Assembly (NCBI GenBank): GCA_007116765.1 | Contig: SKHV01000014.1 | Location: forward strand, 1-17,178 | Source: Prolixibacteraceae bacterium | GTDB taxonomy: Bacteria; Bacteroidota; Bacteroidia; Bacteroidales; Prolixibacteraceae | DNA length: 17,178 bases | Reading direction: 5' to 3' | Part shown: one piece after another, positions 7,371 to 14,068 of the stretch | Layout of the letters: each line of letters begins with the position of its first letter | Numbering within the stretch: the stretch's first letter is position 1 | Notes under the pieces: generated by a model | What the model saw: only the letters and a program-made list of their open reading frames with translations | What the model was told of the DNA's origin: nothing | Databases searched by the model: none | Program-made: the position numbers and the translations under genes

Positions 7371-8645
7371 CTGCCCCTCGAAAATAAGTTTCCTCAAATT
7401 ATTCATTGTGATGTAAGGCGAATCAACTGCAAGCATATTGGTCAGCCACGAGGGAATATACCCACCGGGATTGGTATGCATTTGAAAAACAACTCTGGTT
7501 CTTTCAGGCGATAAGGGGACTAACTGCCAATATCCATTCGACCATGGAATACGCAAATAACCCGAAGGCACCGGCGCCTCGCACTCAAAAGTCCTCATGT
7601 GTACTACTACTGCGCCCGAATAAGGGTTTACCTCTTTTACATTATAAAACCACCCTTCGCGGTTCTTCACAATTAAAGGTGTATCGGAAATGTAATGATA
7701 AACGACTGAGTCGCCCAACTTTTCAGCCAAACTCACTTTAGTGGTACGGTAACACCACTCGGGATAACGTTCCACATCTTCGATAATTTGCAACAGCTCA
7801 TCCACGCTTGCATCAATTTCCATTTCGCCCCTGAATGGCTTCAGGTTATTGTCTTCCAAATTAAGAGTATAAACCCTTATCCCTTCTTTTTCAAATTCAA
7901 ATTTCCACTGATTGGCCATCAAATCCGAACTTGTAAAAATAAGCATTATGAATAAAGCTTTCAATAAACTCTTATGCCGCATAAACCAAAAAACATAAAA
8001 AACCGCAGCAGTAAAAAACAGTCCTCCAAGTATTAATCCGTATCCTAATACTCTAATTGAATAATAAACCCCAACAAAACCCAGTAGGCAAAACAGGGCA
8101 TTCGCAAATAACAAGTATGCTGCTGTTCTCCCGTACAGCTTGTCGCGCATCAAAAAAATTCCGAAAATAAGCGATGGGATTCCAAGCAATGCATAGGCTA
8201 TACTATTCCATAACCCGACAGTACTGCCCGGAGCTAAATGTATCCAATTATATACAGAAGTAATATCGACAGGTGCTAAATTGGTTTCAAAAAGGCGATG
8301 GCTTAAACCTGGCAAATAAACATATTGCGAAACGTACACAAACAAATTTATAAGACCATAAACCAGCACGAAAACAAATGCAGCCATGCTAACTACTCGA
8401 TGCTTAGCCTTGTAAACCGAAAATAAAATGAAAAAAAAGAACACGACCACTACTGTGATAAGCGATGCATTCACATAGCTTATCACAAATAATGGAGTCG
8501 TTTTCATTATATACTGAACATATTCTAACTCACTTACTCCTTTACCTACCTGAGTATAAAGTGCAATAGTTGTAAGTCCCCAAATAAAGAGTAAAGCCAG
8601 TAAAACTAACGACAGTTGTTCGCCTCGTTTGAAAAGTTTAACCAT
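7365..8645 (-). CDS. seven-TM membrane protein fused to a C-terminal START-like lipid-binding domain
   Basis: Residues 1-243 hold about seven hydrophobic segments (near 11-30, 51-78, 86-110, 143-165, 173-195, 199-221 and 225-243). Residues about 245-424 resemble a START/SRPBCC domain: an initial strand QWKFEFEKEGIRVYT, the helix VDELLQIIEDVERYPEW, alternating strands, and a C-terminal helix PYITMNNLRKLIFEG. START domains bind lipids or other hydrophobic ligands in a deep cavity. I do not recognise the membrane part. The last hydrophobic segment, starting at an internal ATG (Met222, 7980-7982), reads like a secretion signal: MRHKSLLKALFIMLIF, then LMA before NQW. The START domain is therefore probably outside the cytoplasm. 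The gene starts 10 nt after the epimerase gene and is likely co-transcribed with it. Confidence 0.8.
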   Translation of the reverse strand: MVKLFKRGEQLSLVLLALLFIWGLTTIALYTQVGKGVSELEYVQYIMKTTPLFVISYVNASLITVVVVFFFFILFSVYKAKHRVVSMAAFVFVLVYGLINLFVYVSQYVYLPGLSHRLFETNLAPVDITSVYNWIHLAPGSTVGLWNSIAYALLGIPSLIFGIFLMRDKLYGRTAAYLLFANALFCLLGFVGVYYSIRVLGYGLILGGLFFTAAVFYVFWFMRHKSLLKALFIMLIFTSSDLMANQWKFEFEKEGIRVYTLNLEDNNLKPFRGEMEIDASVDELLQIIEDVERYPEWCYRTTKVSLAEKLGDSVVYHYISDTPLIVKNREGWFYNVKEVNPYSGAVVVHMRTFECEAPVPSGYLRIPWSNGYWQLVPLSPERTRVVFQMHTNPGGYIPSWLTNMLAVDSPYITMNNLRKLIFEGQK

Positions 8646-8655
8646 CGGCTTTTAA

Positions 8656-9651
8656 TTATTCTTTCTGCATGGCATCGTCAAATGCCACATCCGATGGTTC
8701 AAAGTCAATTCTCTTCACCAGTTCGCAAGCTTCGGTAGCACCTTGCTCACGGTTCATGCCGCTGTCTTCCCATTCAACCGACAGGGGGCCTTTGTAGCCA
8801 ATGTCGTTAAGGGCACGTATTATGTTTTCAAAATTGACTTTACCACGACCCGGGCTGCGGAAATTCCAGTAGCGCCTGTTATCGCCAAATGTTGCATGGC
8901 CACCAAACACGCCAATATCTTTGGGCACATCGCTCCAGTACACATCTTTAATATGTACATGGAAAATACGCTCGGCAAACTCGTAAATAAACTTCACGTA
9001 GTCAACATGCTGATAGGCAAAGTGGCTGGGATCGTAATTGAAGCCGAATGCCGGGTGATAATCGAGTGCTTTTAGCGCCAAATGGGCAGTGTGAATATCG
9101 AAAGCTATTTCGGTGGGATGTGCTTCGAGTGCGTATTTAACTCCTAATTTTTGATATTCGTCGAGAATGGGTTTCCACCTTTTGGCAAAATCTTCGTAGC
9201 CTTTTTCAATCATTCCCTCGGTCAAAGGCGGGAAGGCATACAAGGCATGCCAAATTGGGCTGCCGGTAAAACCCACTACCGTGTCAATTCCTAGTCTTTT
9301 TGCAGCTTCGGCTGTTTTTACCATTTCTTCGGCAGCACGTTGGCGCACGCCTTCGGGGTCGCCATTGCCCCAAATATATTCTGGAACAACGCCTTTGTGA
9401 CGTTCGTCAATATTATCGCACACGCACTGGCTCACCAGGTGGGTCGAAATGGTGTACAAATCGAGATTGTGCTTTTTCAACAAGGCTTTTCGCTCATCGC
9501 AATAATTTTGATCGGCCTTATCAATTTCCATGTGGTCGCCCCAAGTGCAAAGTTCAAGCCCGTCGTATCCTAACTGGGTAGCTTTTTTGCACATTTCATC
9601 TATAGGCAGGTCGGCCCATTGGCCTGTAAATAATGTTATTGGTCTTGACAT
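8656..9651 (-). CDS. sugar phosphate isomerase/epimerase-like TIM-barrel protein
   Basis: This belongs to the xylose-isomerase-like / AP-endonuclease-2 barrel family, which isomerises or epimerises sugars using a divalent metal. Metal-binding and catalytic candidates stand at the ends of strands: Glu176 and His178 (YALEAHPTE), Asp207 and His210 (NYDPSHF), His231 and His233 (HVHIKD), and Glu293 (SVEWED). The C-terminal part GRGKVNFENIIRALNDIGY is typical of the family. It has no signal peptide, and the 331-aa length is normal. It lies downstream of a Gfo/Idh oxidoreductase, a very common pairing in Bacteroidota sugar or keto-sugar catabolism. The substrate is unknown. Confidence 0.87.
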   Translation of the reverse strand: MSRPITLFTGQWADLPIDEMCKKATQLGYDGLELCTWGDHMEIDKADQNYCDERKALLKKHNLDLYTISTHLVSQCVCDNIDERHKGVVPEYIWGNGDPEGVRQRAAEEMVKTAEAAKRLGIDTVVGFTGSPIWHALYAFPPLTEGMIEKGYEDFAKRWKPILDEYQKLGVKYALEAHPTEIAFDIHTAHLALKALDYHPAFGFNYDPSHFAYQHVDYVKFIYEFAERIFHVHIKDVYWSDVPKDIGVFGGHATFGDNRRYWNFRSPGRGKVNFENIIRALNDIGYKGPLSVEWEDSGMNREQGATEACELVKRIDFEPSDVAFDDAMQKE

Positions 9652-9665
9652 ATTTTTATTTTTTT

Positions 9666-9790
9666 GAGCCTCACTCCTCCCCTTCCCTTTGGTGTCCCTT
9701 TTGAGGAAAAAGAAGGTGTAAGAAAAGGCTATTGTTATTAATTCAATCTATTCAAATATCCTCCCCTTTGGGGGAGTTAGAGGGGGCTTC
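9666..9790. repeat. intergenic inverted-repeat element with C-rich/G-rich ends
   Basis: The gap between the two minus-strand sugar genes is filled by a composite repeat. The right end has a perfect hairpin CTCCCC-TTTG-GGGGAG (9761-9776) followed by TTAGAGGGGGCT. Read on the other strand this is AGCCCCCTCTAACTCCCC. The left end (from AGCC at 9667, then CTCACTCCTCCCCTTCCC) is a diverged copy in the opposite orientation. The middle is AT-rich. Similar AGCCCCCTCTAACTCCCC-type elements are, from memory, scattered between genes in many Bacteroidota genomes. It stops directly before the TAA of the upstream gene (9791-9793). Confidence 0.65.
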
Positions 9791-10951
9791 TTATTCCCCG
9801 AATTTAACCCACTTCACATCGTGGTCATACCCGGCTTTTACCACGGTATCGATAAACTGCATGCCGCGTACCCCGTCTTCAACACCGGGGAAATCGAGCA
9901 TTTCGGGAGTAGCTTCAACACCGTCCATTTTGGCCATTACGGTAAGGGCAAAGTTGCGGTAAATGTTGGCAAAAGCTTCGAGGTAACCCTCGGGGTGGCC
10001 GCCGGGCGTGCGTGTATTGTGCACGGCTGCATTGCTGTCCATACTGGTAGATACACGCAGTATTTGCATGGGCTTGTCGGTCCATTTCAATGTGAGGGTG
10101 TTTGGCTCGTGCTGCTGCCACTCCAATCCGCCGTTCTCGCCGTACACACGGATTTTTACGTTGTTTTCTTCGCCGGCTGCCACCTGCGTTGCCATAAGCA
10201 CGCCTGTTGCACCTTGCTCAAAGCGAAGCAAAGCAGCGCCGTCATCGTCGAGCTGACGACCGGGTACGTAAATATTCAGTTCGGCACAAAGCTCGGTGAC
10301 CTTTAACCCGCTAATATATTCGGCCAAATGGTGGGCGTGGGTTCCTATATCGCCCATGCAACCGGCTTTGCCCGAACGTGCCGGGTCGGTACGCCACGTT
10401 GCCTGCGCATTGCCGGTATCTTCAAGTTTTGATGAAAGCCAGCCTTGTGGATATTCCACATAAATTTTTCTTATTCTTCCCAGTTCGCCATCGGCAACCA
10501 TTTGCCTGGCATGTTTTACAGCCGGATAACCGGCATAAGTATGCGTAAGAGCCAAAACCAAACCGGTTTCTTCTACCTTCTTTTTCAACTTTAAAGCTTC
10601 GTTGAGCGTAAAAGTGAAAGGCTTATCAATTATCACGTGAAACCCATTTTCAAGGGCTTTCAAGGCCGGGTCGAAATGCACTGAGTTGGGAGTTACAATG
10701 GCCACAAAATCCATGCGTTCACCTAGTGGCAGTTGTGCCTCTCTCTCTATCATTTCGGCATACGAACCATACACCCGGTTCTCGGGCAGGTAGAATTGTT
10801 TACCCGACTTTTTCGATTTCTCGGGAGTGGAACTAAAGCAACCACATACCATTTCAATTTGGTTGTCCATGAAGGCGGCTATGCGGTGTATTGCACCAAT
10901 AAAGGCACCTTCGCCCCCGCCAATCATTCCCATTCGAAGTTTTCTTTCCAT
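9791..10951 (-). CDS. Gfo/Idh/MocA family oxidoreductase (386 aa)
   Basis: This is a second, longer member of the Gfo/Idh family, distinct from the one at 1298. Numbered from the start at 10951, the Rossmann motif GMIGGGEGAFIG is at 8-19. DKP (109-111) stands in the usual EKP position with Lys110. The substrate-domain motif GCMGDIGTHAHHL (197-209) carries Asp201 and His205. The C-terminal barrel-edge domain runs to VKWVKFGE. The frame stays open to an ATG at 11053, but those 34 extra residues are lysine/isoleucine-rich without homology features and cross a palindrome, so MERKLRMGMIGGG is preferred. It leads the three-gene minus-strand cluster with the epimerase and the START protein, consistent with oxidation/reduction plus epimerisation of a sugar. 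Confidence 0.87.
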   Translation of the reverse strand: MERKLRMGMIGGGEGAFIGAIHRIAAFMDNQIEMVCGCFSSTPEKSKKSGKQFYLPENRVYGSYAEMIEREAQLPLGERMDFVAIVTPNSVHFDPALKALENGFHVIIDKPFTFTLNEALKLKKKVEETGLVLALTHTYAGYPAVKHARQMVADGELGRIRKIYVEYPQGWLSSKLEDTGNAQATWRTDPARSGKAGCMGDIGTHAHHLAEYISGLKVTELCAELNIYVPGRQLDDDGAALLRFEQGATGVLMATQVAAGEENNVKIRVYGENGGLEWQQHEPNTLTLKWTDKPMQILRVSTSMDSNAAVHNTRTPGGHPEGYLEAFANIYRNFALTVMAKMDGVEATPEMLDFPGVEDGVRGMQFIDTVVKAGYDHDVKWVKFGE

Positions 10952-11027
10952 AGAATATATTTTTAATAGCTTATAAGTTTCAAAAAATTGTTGGGAAGTT
11001 AATAACTCTTTTTCAGGCTTGCAAAAA

Positions 11028-11044
11028 ATATTGATTTTCAATAT
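11028..11044. promoter_or_regulatory. perfect palindrome in the divergent intergenic region, possible operator
   Basis: ATATTGA-TTT-TCAATAT (11028-11044) is a perfect 7-bp inverted repeat between the divergent oxidoreductase (start 10951) and sulfatase (start 11133) genes. Its position suits a regulator site shared by both, but no regulator gene is adjacent. I see no clear -33/-7 promoter for either gene in the 181-nt gap, which is otherwise AT-rich. Confidence 0.35.
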
Positions 11045-11132
11045 CGCTTGCATGAAACCATCAAGTTATTTTTTTATAAAAATATAAAAACCTGTATTTA
11101 TCTGTTTCAAAATTCTTATTTTTAAAGAAAAA

Positions 11133-12524
11133 ATGCACTTAACAACACTCTTACCACTGGCTGCAATAGCTTTATCCGTTACAAATACAACAGAAGCCCA
11201 GGTTCCAAATATTGTAATTTTTAATACCGACGACCAAGGCTGGTCAGATCTTGGAAGCTATGGGGCAATCGGTTACGAAACACCAAACATTGACTCGCTG
11301 GCAGCACATGGTATTAAATTCACAAGTTTTTATGCTGCTTCATCCGTTTCGTCTCCATCGAGGGCATCGCTGCTTACAGCTTCTTACCCTTTGCGAGTAG
11401 GTTTGCCTGAAGTGCTTGCCCCTGAAGGCCCTAAATGGGCCGAGGGGCGTAATAACATGGGGCTTAACCCAAATGAAACAACCATTCCCAGACTATTAAA
11501 GCCTCTGGGTTACGCTACGGGATGTATAGGCAAATGGCATTTAGGACATCACGAAGATTTTCTGCCATTAAATCATGGTTTCGACATTTTTTTTGGGCTG
11601 CCCTACTCCAATGATATGCGCCCCGAGACAGCTTCCTTTTACCCCGATTTACCTCTGATTTATGGCAACGAAACAATTGAGCTGAACCCTGACCAAACGG
11701 ATTTAACCATTCGCTTTACAGAACAAGCAATTAATTTCATCTCGCAAAGTTTGGAAAACACAGAACCTTTCTTCCTCTATTTTGCGCATACCATGCCACA
11801 CACACCGCTGTATGTGAGTGAAAAGTTTGAAGGCTCTACAGAAAATGGAATGTACGGCGATGTGATTGCTGAAATTGATTGGTCGGTGGGCGAAGTGGTA
11901 AAAATATTAAGAGACAACGGACAGCTGAATAATACGCTAATAATTTTCACTTCAGATAATGGTCCCTGGCAGGTATTTGGAAACCATGCCGGATTAACCG
12001 GCCCTTTCAGGGGAGATAAAGGAACTACATTTGAAGGTGGACACCGGGTACCTGCCATTATGCATTGGCCCGATGTAATCCCGGCCGGACAAGTAAGCGA
12101 CGAAATAGTTACAAACATGGATATTTTGCCAACTATTTGTAGCTTAAACGGTATTCAATTACCTGAAAATAAAATCGATGGTAAATGCATATTCGAAATT
12201 CTGAAAGGCGAACCCGGAGCAAAAAGTCCTCACGATGCATTTTACTATTACAATGGAAGTAATTTAGAGGCTGTACGCTCGGGAAAATGGAAAATACATT
12301 TTACCCATAATTACCGAAGTGTTTTAAAACCCGGTTTCGACGGTGATATTGGAAGCTACCACTTTCCCAAACAGGAGGAAGCTTTATATAACCTCGAAAC
12401 CAACCCCGGTGAAAACATAAATCTAAAAGAAGAATACATTGAAGTTTTTGAAAGGCTTAAAAAAATGGGGGAAATATTTGATGCGGATTTAAAACAAAAT
12501 GCCCGACCTCCGGGACACATTTAA
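11133..12524 (+). CDS. secreted formylglycine-dependent sulfatase, Ser-type
   Basis: This S1-family sulfatase hydrolyses sulfate esters, probably of a polysaccharide, outside the cytoplasm. A signal peptide covers residues 1-22 (cleavage likely EA-Q). The active-site signature is S-S-P-S-R (73-77) followed by ASLLTA. Ser73 takes the place of the more common Cys, so its conversion to formylglycine would need the radical-SAM maturase anSME. Other active-site residues are visible: Asp33/Asp34 (NTDDQGW), Lys134 and His136 (GKWHLG), His223 (MPHTP), Asp275/Asn276 (SDNGP) and Lys296 (GDKGTTFEGG). The 463-aa length is normal. No anSME, SusC/D or glycoside hydrolase genes lie beside it in this window, so the substrate is not predicted. 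Confidence 0.92.
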   Translation: MHLTTLLPLAAIALSVTNTTEAQVPNIVIFNTDDQGWSDLGSYGAIGYETPNIDSLAAHGIKFTSFYAASSVSSPSRASLLTASYPLRVGLPEVLAPEGPKWAEGRNNMGLNPNETTIPRLLKPLGYATGCIGKWHLGHHEDFLPLNHGFDIFFGLPYSNDMRPETASFYPDLPLIYGNETIELNPDQTDLTIRFTEQAINFISQSLENTEPFFLYFAHTMPHTPLYVSEKFEGSTENGMYGDVIAEIDWSVGEVVKILRDNGQLNNTLIIFTSDNGPWQVFGNHAGLTGPFRGDKGTTFEGGHRVPAIMHWPDVIPAGQVSDEIVTNMDILPTICSLNGIQLPENKIDGKCIFEILKGEPGAKSPHDAFYYYNGSNLEAVRSGKWKIHFTHNYRSVLKPGFDGDIGSYHFPKQEEALYNLETNPGENINLKEEYIEVFERLKKMGEIFDADLKQNARPPGHI

Positions 12525-12532
12525 CTAAATTT

Positions 12533-12565
12533 TTTGAAAAAATCCTGTTCAACAAATATTATTTG
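12533..12565 (+). promoter_or_regulatory. candidate promoter of the NfeD-LytTR gene
   Basis: TTTG at 12533-12536 and TATTATTTG at 12557-12565 have good -33/-7 spacing (20 nt), but the -7 element carries one extra base compared with TAnnTTTG. The -7 region is also a perfect palindrome (ACAAAT-ATT-ATTTGT, 12552-12566), which could be a protein-binding site or only AT-rich chance. Confidence 0.4.
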
Positions 12566-12613
12566 TAATTTTCAGGCTGAAACTACAACTAATTACCTTT
12601 TAAACCACACAAA

Positions 12614-13450
12614 ATGAATTTTGAAACCTGGCACTATTGGTTCATCGCGGCTTTTGTATTCTTCATGCTTGAGATATTTATTCCCGGATTTATTGTGGGC
12701 AGCATAGGTCTTGGATGCCTTATAGCAGCCTTTGGGGCATATCTCGACTTACCACTTTGGTTCAACATCATCCTCTTTATTGCCGGCTTTTTCATAGGCA
12801 TAACCATGCTGAAGCCGCTGTTGAAACGCACCGCCAAAACAGTCGACATAAAAACCAATGCCGATGGGCTTATCGGGAAACGCGGACAGGTAACTGAACG
12901 AATTGAACCAATAATTGGTGGTTGGGTGCGCGTAAACGGCGACGACTGGAAAGCCCTTTCGGTCACGAACAAAGCCATCGAATCCGGCACTGCAATTGAA
13001 GTAACCGCACTCGAAAGCATTGTACTCACCGTAAGGCCACTTGAAACCGACAATAACGATAACATTAAAACCGAAACTACAGTTGCTCACACGCTGAACC
13101 AAAACAACGGACTGATACTCTCGCTGGGAAACCGCAAGGAAATTGTGAGAAACGATGAAATGTTGTGCTTCTATTCAGAACAAAAAACCACCTACCTGCT
13201 GACAAGCGACGGCAAACAAAAACTGGTCGACGAGTCGCTTGAAAAGCTGGAAGAACGACTGGGAAGCCAAAAATTCTTCAGGGCAAACCGGCAATACATT
13301 ATTTCGCCTCAAATGGTGAAAGAATACAGAACCATGCCCGACGGAAAACTTGAAATCATGCTAAAACCCTTACAAAACCTGCCTTCTGTCATTTCAGTAA
13401 GCCGTTTAAAAGCCCATGCATTTCGGAAATGGATCGAAAAACAGGTGTAA
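12614..13450 (+). CDS. NfeD membrane protein fused to a LytTR DNA-binding domain
   Basis: This appears to be a membrane-anchored transcription factor. Residues 1-70 give about three transmembrane helices with the NfeD-like start ETWHYWFIAAF..LEIFIPGF. Residues about 82-143 form the NfeD OB-fold domain: GLIGKRGQVTERI, GWVRVNGDDWKAL, then IEVTALESIVLTV. A polar linker follows (144-165, DNNDNIKTETT). Residues 166-275 match a LytTR domain: EIVRNDEMLCFYSEQ, YLLTSDGKQK, SLEKLEERL, FFRANRQYIISPQMV (220-234) and the C-terminal ISVSRLKAHAFRKWI. The reading frame is continuous. The plain NfeD paralogue and an SPFH protein follow. LytTR proteins bind paired direct repeats upstream of targets; an ordinary NfeD has no DNA-binding part. 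Domain calls are strong; the signal sensed is unknown. Confidence 0.9.
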   Translation: MNFETWHYWFIAAFVFFMLEIFIPGFIVGSIGLGCLIAAFGAYLDLPLWFNIILFIAGFFIGITMLKPLLKRTAKTVDIKTNADGLIGKRGQVTERIEPIIGGWVRVNGDDWKALSVTNKAIESGTAIEVTALESIVLTVRPLETDNNDNIKTETTVAHTLNQNNGLILSLGNRKEIVRNDEMLCFYSEQKTTYLLTSDGKQKLVDESLEKLEERLGSQKFFRANRQYIISPQMVKEYRTMPDGKLEIMLKPLQNLPSVISVSRLKAHAFRKWIEKQV

Positions 13451-13533
13451 ATACCGAATTGCATTGGTCTTATAAAAAATGTCATTTCGGCAAACTAAAC
13501 AATAAAATATTTATACTGGTGAAAATCCAGTCT

Positions 13534-13541
13534 TATCTTTG
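13534..13541 (+). promoter_or_regulatory. -7 promoter element for nfeD-SPFH
   Basis: TATCTTTG is an exact match to TAnnTTTG, 29 nt before the nfeD ATG at 13571. No clear -33 TTTG is present. Instead a small inverted repeat (ACTGG 13515-13519, CCAGT 13527-13531) sits directly upstream. A weak -33 with a dyad could mean the promoter needs an activator. Confidence 0.5.
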
Positions 13542-13570
13542 CTTCATCGTTCAACTTAAAAACAATCGTT

Positions 13571-14011
13571 ATGGTATTTGAAATTTGGCACATATGGTTA
13601 ATGGTATCGATACTGTTTTTCATTCTCGAAATATTCATTCCCTCGTTCGTGGTTTTCAATTTTGGTGTAGGTTCGCTTTTTGCTACCCTAATGGCATCTT
13701 TCGGAGCTTCGCTGCAATGGCAGCTTTTCATATTTAGTGCTTTTACGCTGGCCAGTTTCTTTTTACTTCGACCCGCACTTAAAAAATGGGCTTACAAACG
13801 TTCCGACAAAACAGAAACAAACGTAAACGCCATGATTGGCCGCACGGGAATTGTGTATGAAACCATTGACCCGGCAAACAGCAGCGGCCTGGTAAAAATC
13901 GATGGCGATATTTGGCAGGCCATAAGTGCCCAAAACTCAAAAATTGAAAGTGGTAAACTTGTAAAAGTAACAAAGATTGAAAGTATTGTAGTTACAGTAG
14001 AACAACAATAA
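13571..14011 (+). CDS. nfeD: NfeD-family membrane protein (short form)
   Basis: This is a short NfeD protein without the ClpP-like protease domain of long forms. It has three transmembrane helices (about 8-22, 24-45, 50-68) and a C-terminal OB-fold (about 85-144). The fold includes AMIGRTGIVYETID, GLVKIDGDIWQAI and IESIVVTV. NfeD proteins associate with stomatin/flotillin-type SPFH proteins in membrane microdomains, and an SPFH gene follows 57 nt downstream. It aligns along its whole length with residues 1-143 of the preceding NfeD-LytTR protein (shared W-H-W, F-LEIFIP, SGxxxxVTxxESIVxTV), so the two are paralogues. Its own -7 element indicates separate transcription from the fusion gene. Confidence 0.9.
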   Translation: MVFEIWHIWLMVSILFFILEIFIPSFVVFNFGVGSLFATLMASFGASLQWQLFIFSAFTLASFFLLRPALKKWAYKRSDKTETNVNAMIGRTGIVYETIDPANSSGLVKIDGDIWQAISAQNSKIESGKLVKVTKIESIVVTVEQQ

Positions 14012-14068
14012 CAAGCACGAAAACAATAACAACAAATAATTCATATCAACCTTTAAAACTCTAATATT

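Noticed and set aside
9821..10306. 161-codon open frame on the plus strand
   Set aside because: It is antisense to the conserved Gfo/Idh gene, and its translation shows no recognisable motif.
10952..11053. N-terminal extension of the Gfo/Idh protein to an ATG at 11053
   Set aside because: The added 34 residues precede the Rossmann start, look like translated AT-rich spacer and run through a palindrome. The ATG at 10951 gives the normal family start.
12634..13065. 143-codon open frame on the minus strand
   Set aside because: It is antisense to the NfeD half of the NfeD-LytTR gene; the plus-strand frame has clear domains and the minus one none.
13546..13570. ATCGTT direct repeat (13546 and 13565) as a LytTR binding site
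   Set aside because: The units are short, lie downstream of the -7 box in the leader, and do not match the usual LytTR repeat length; chance is likely.
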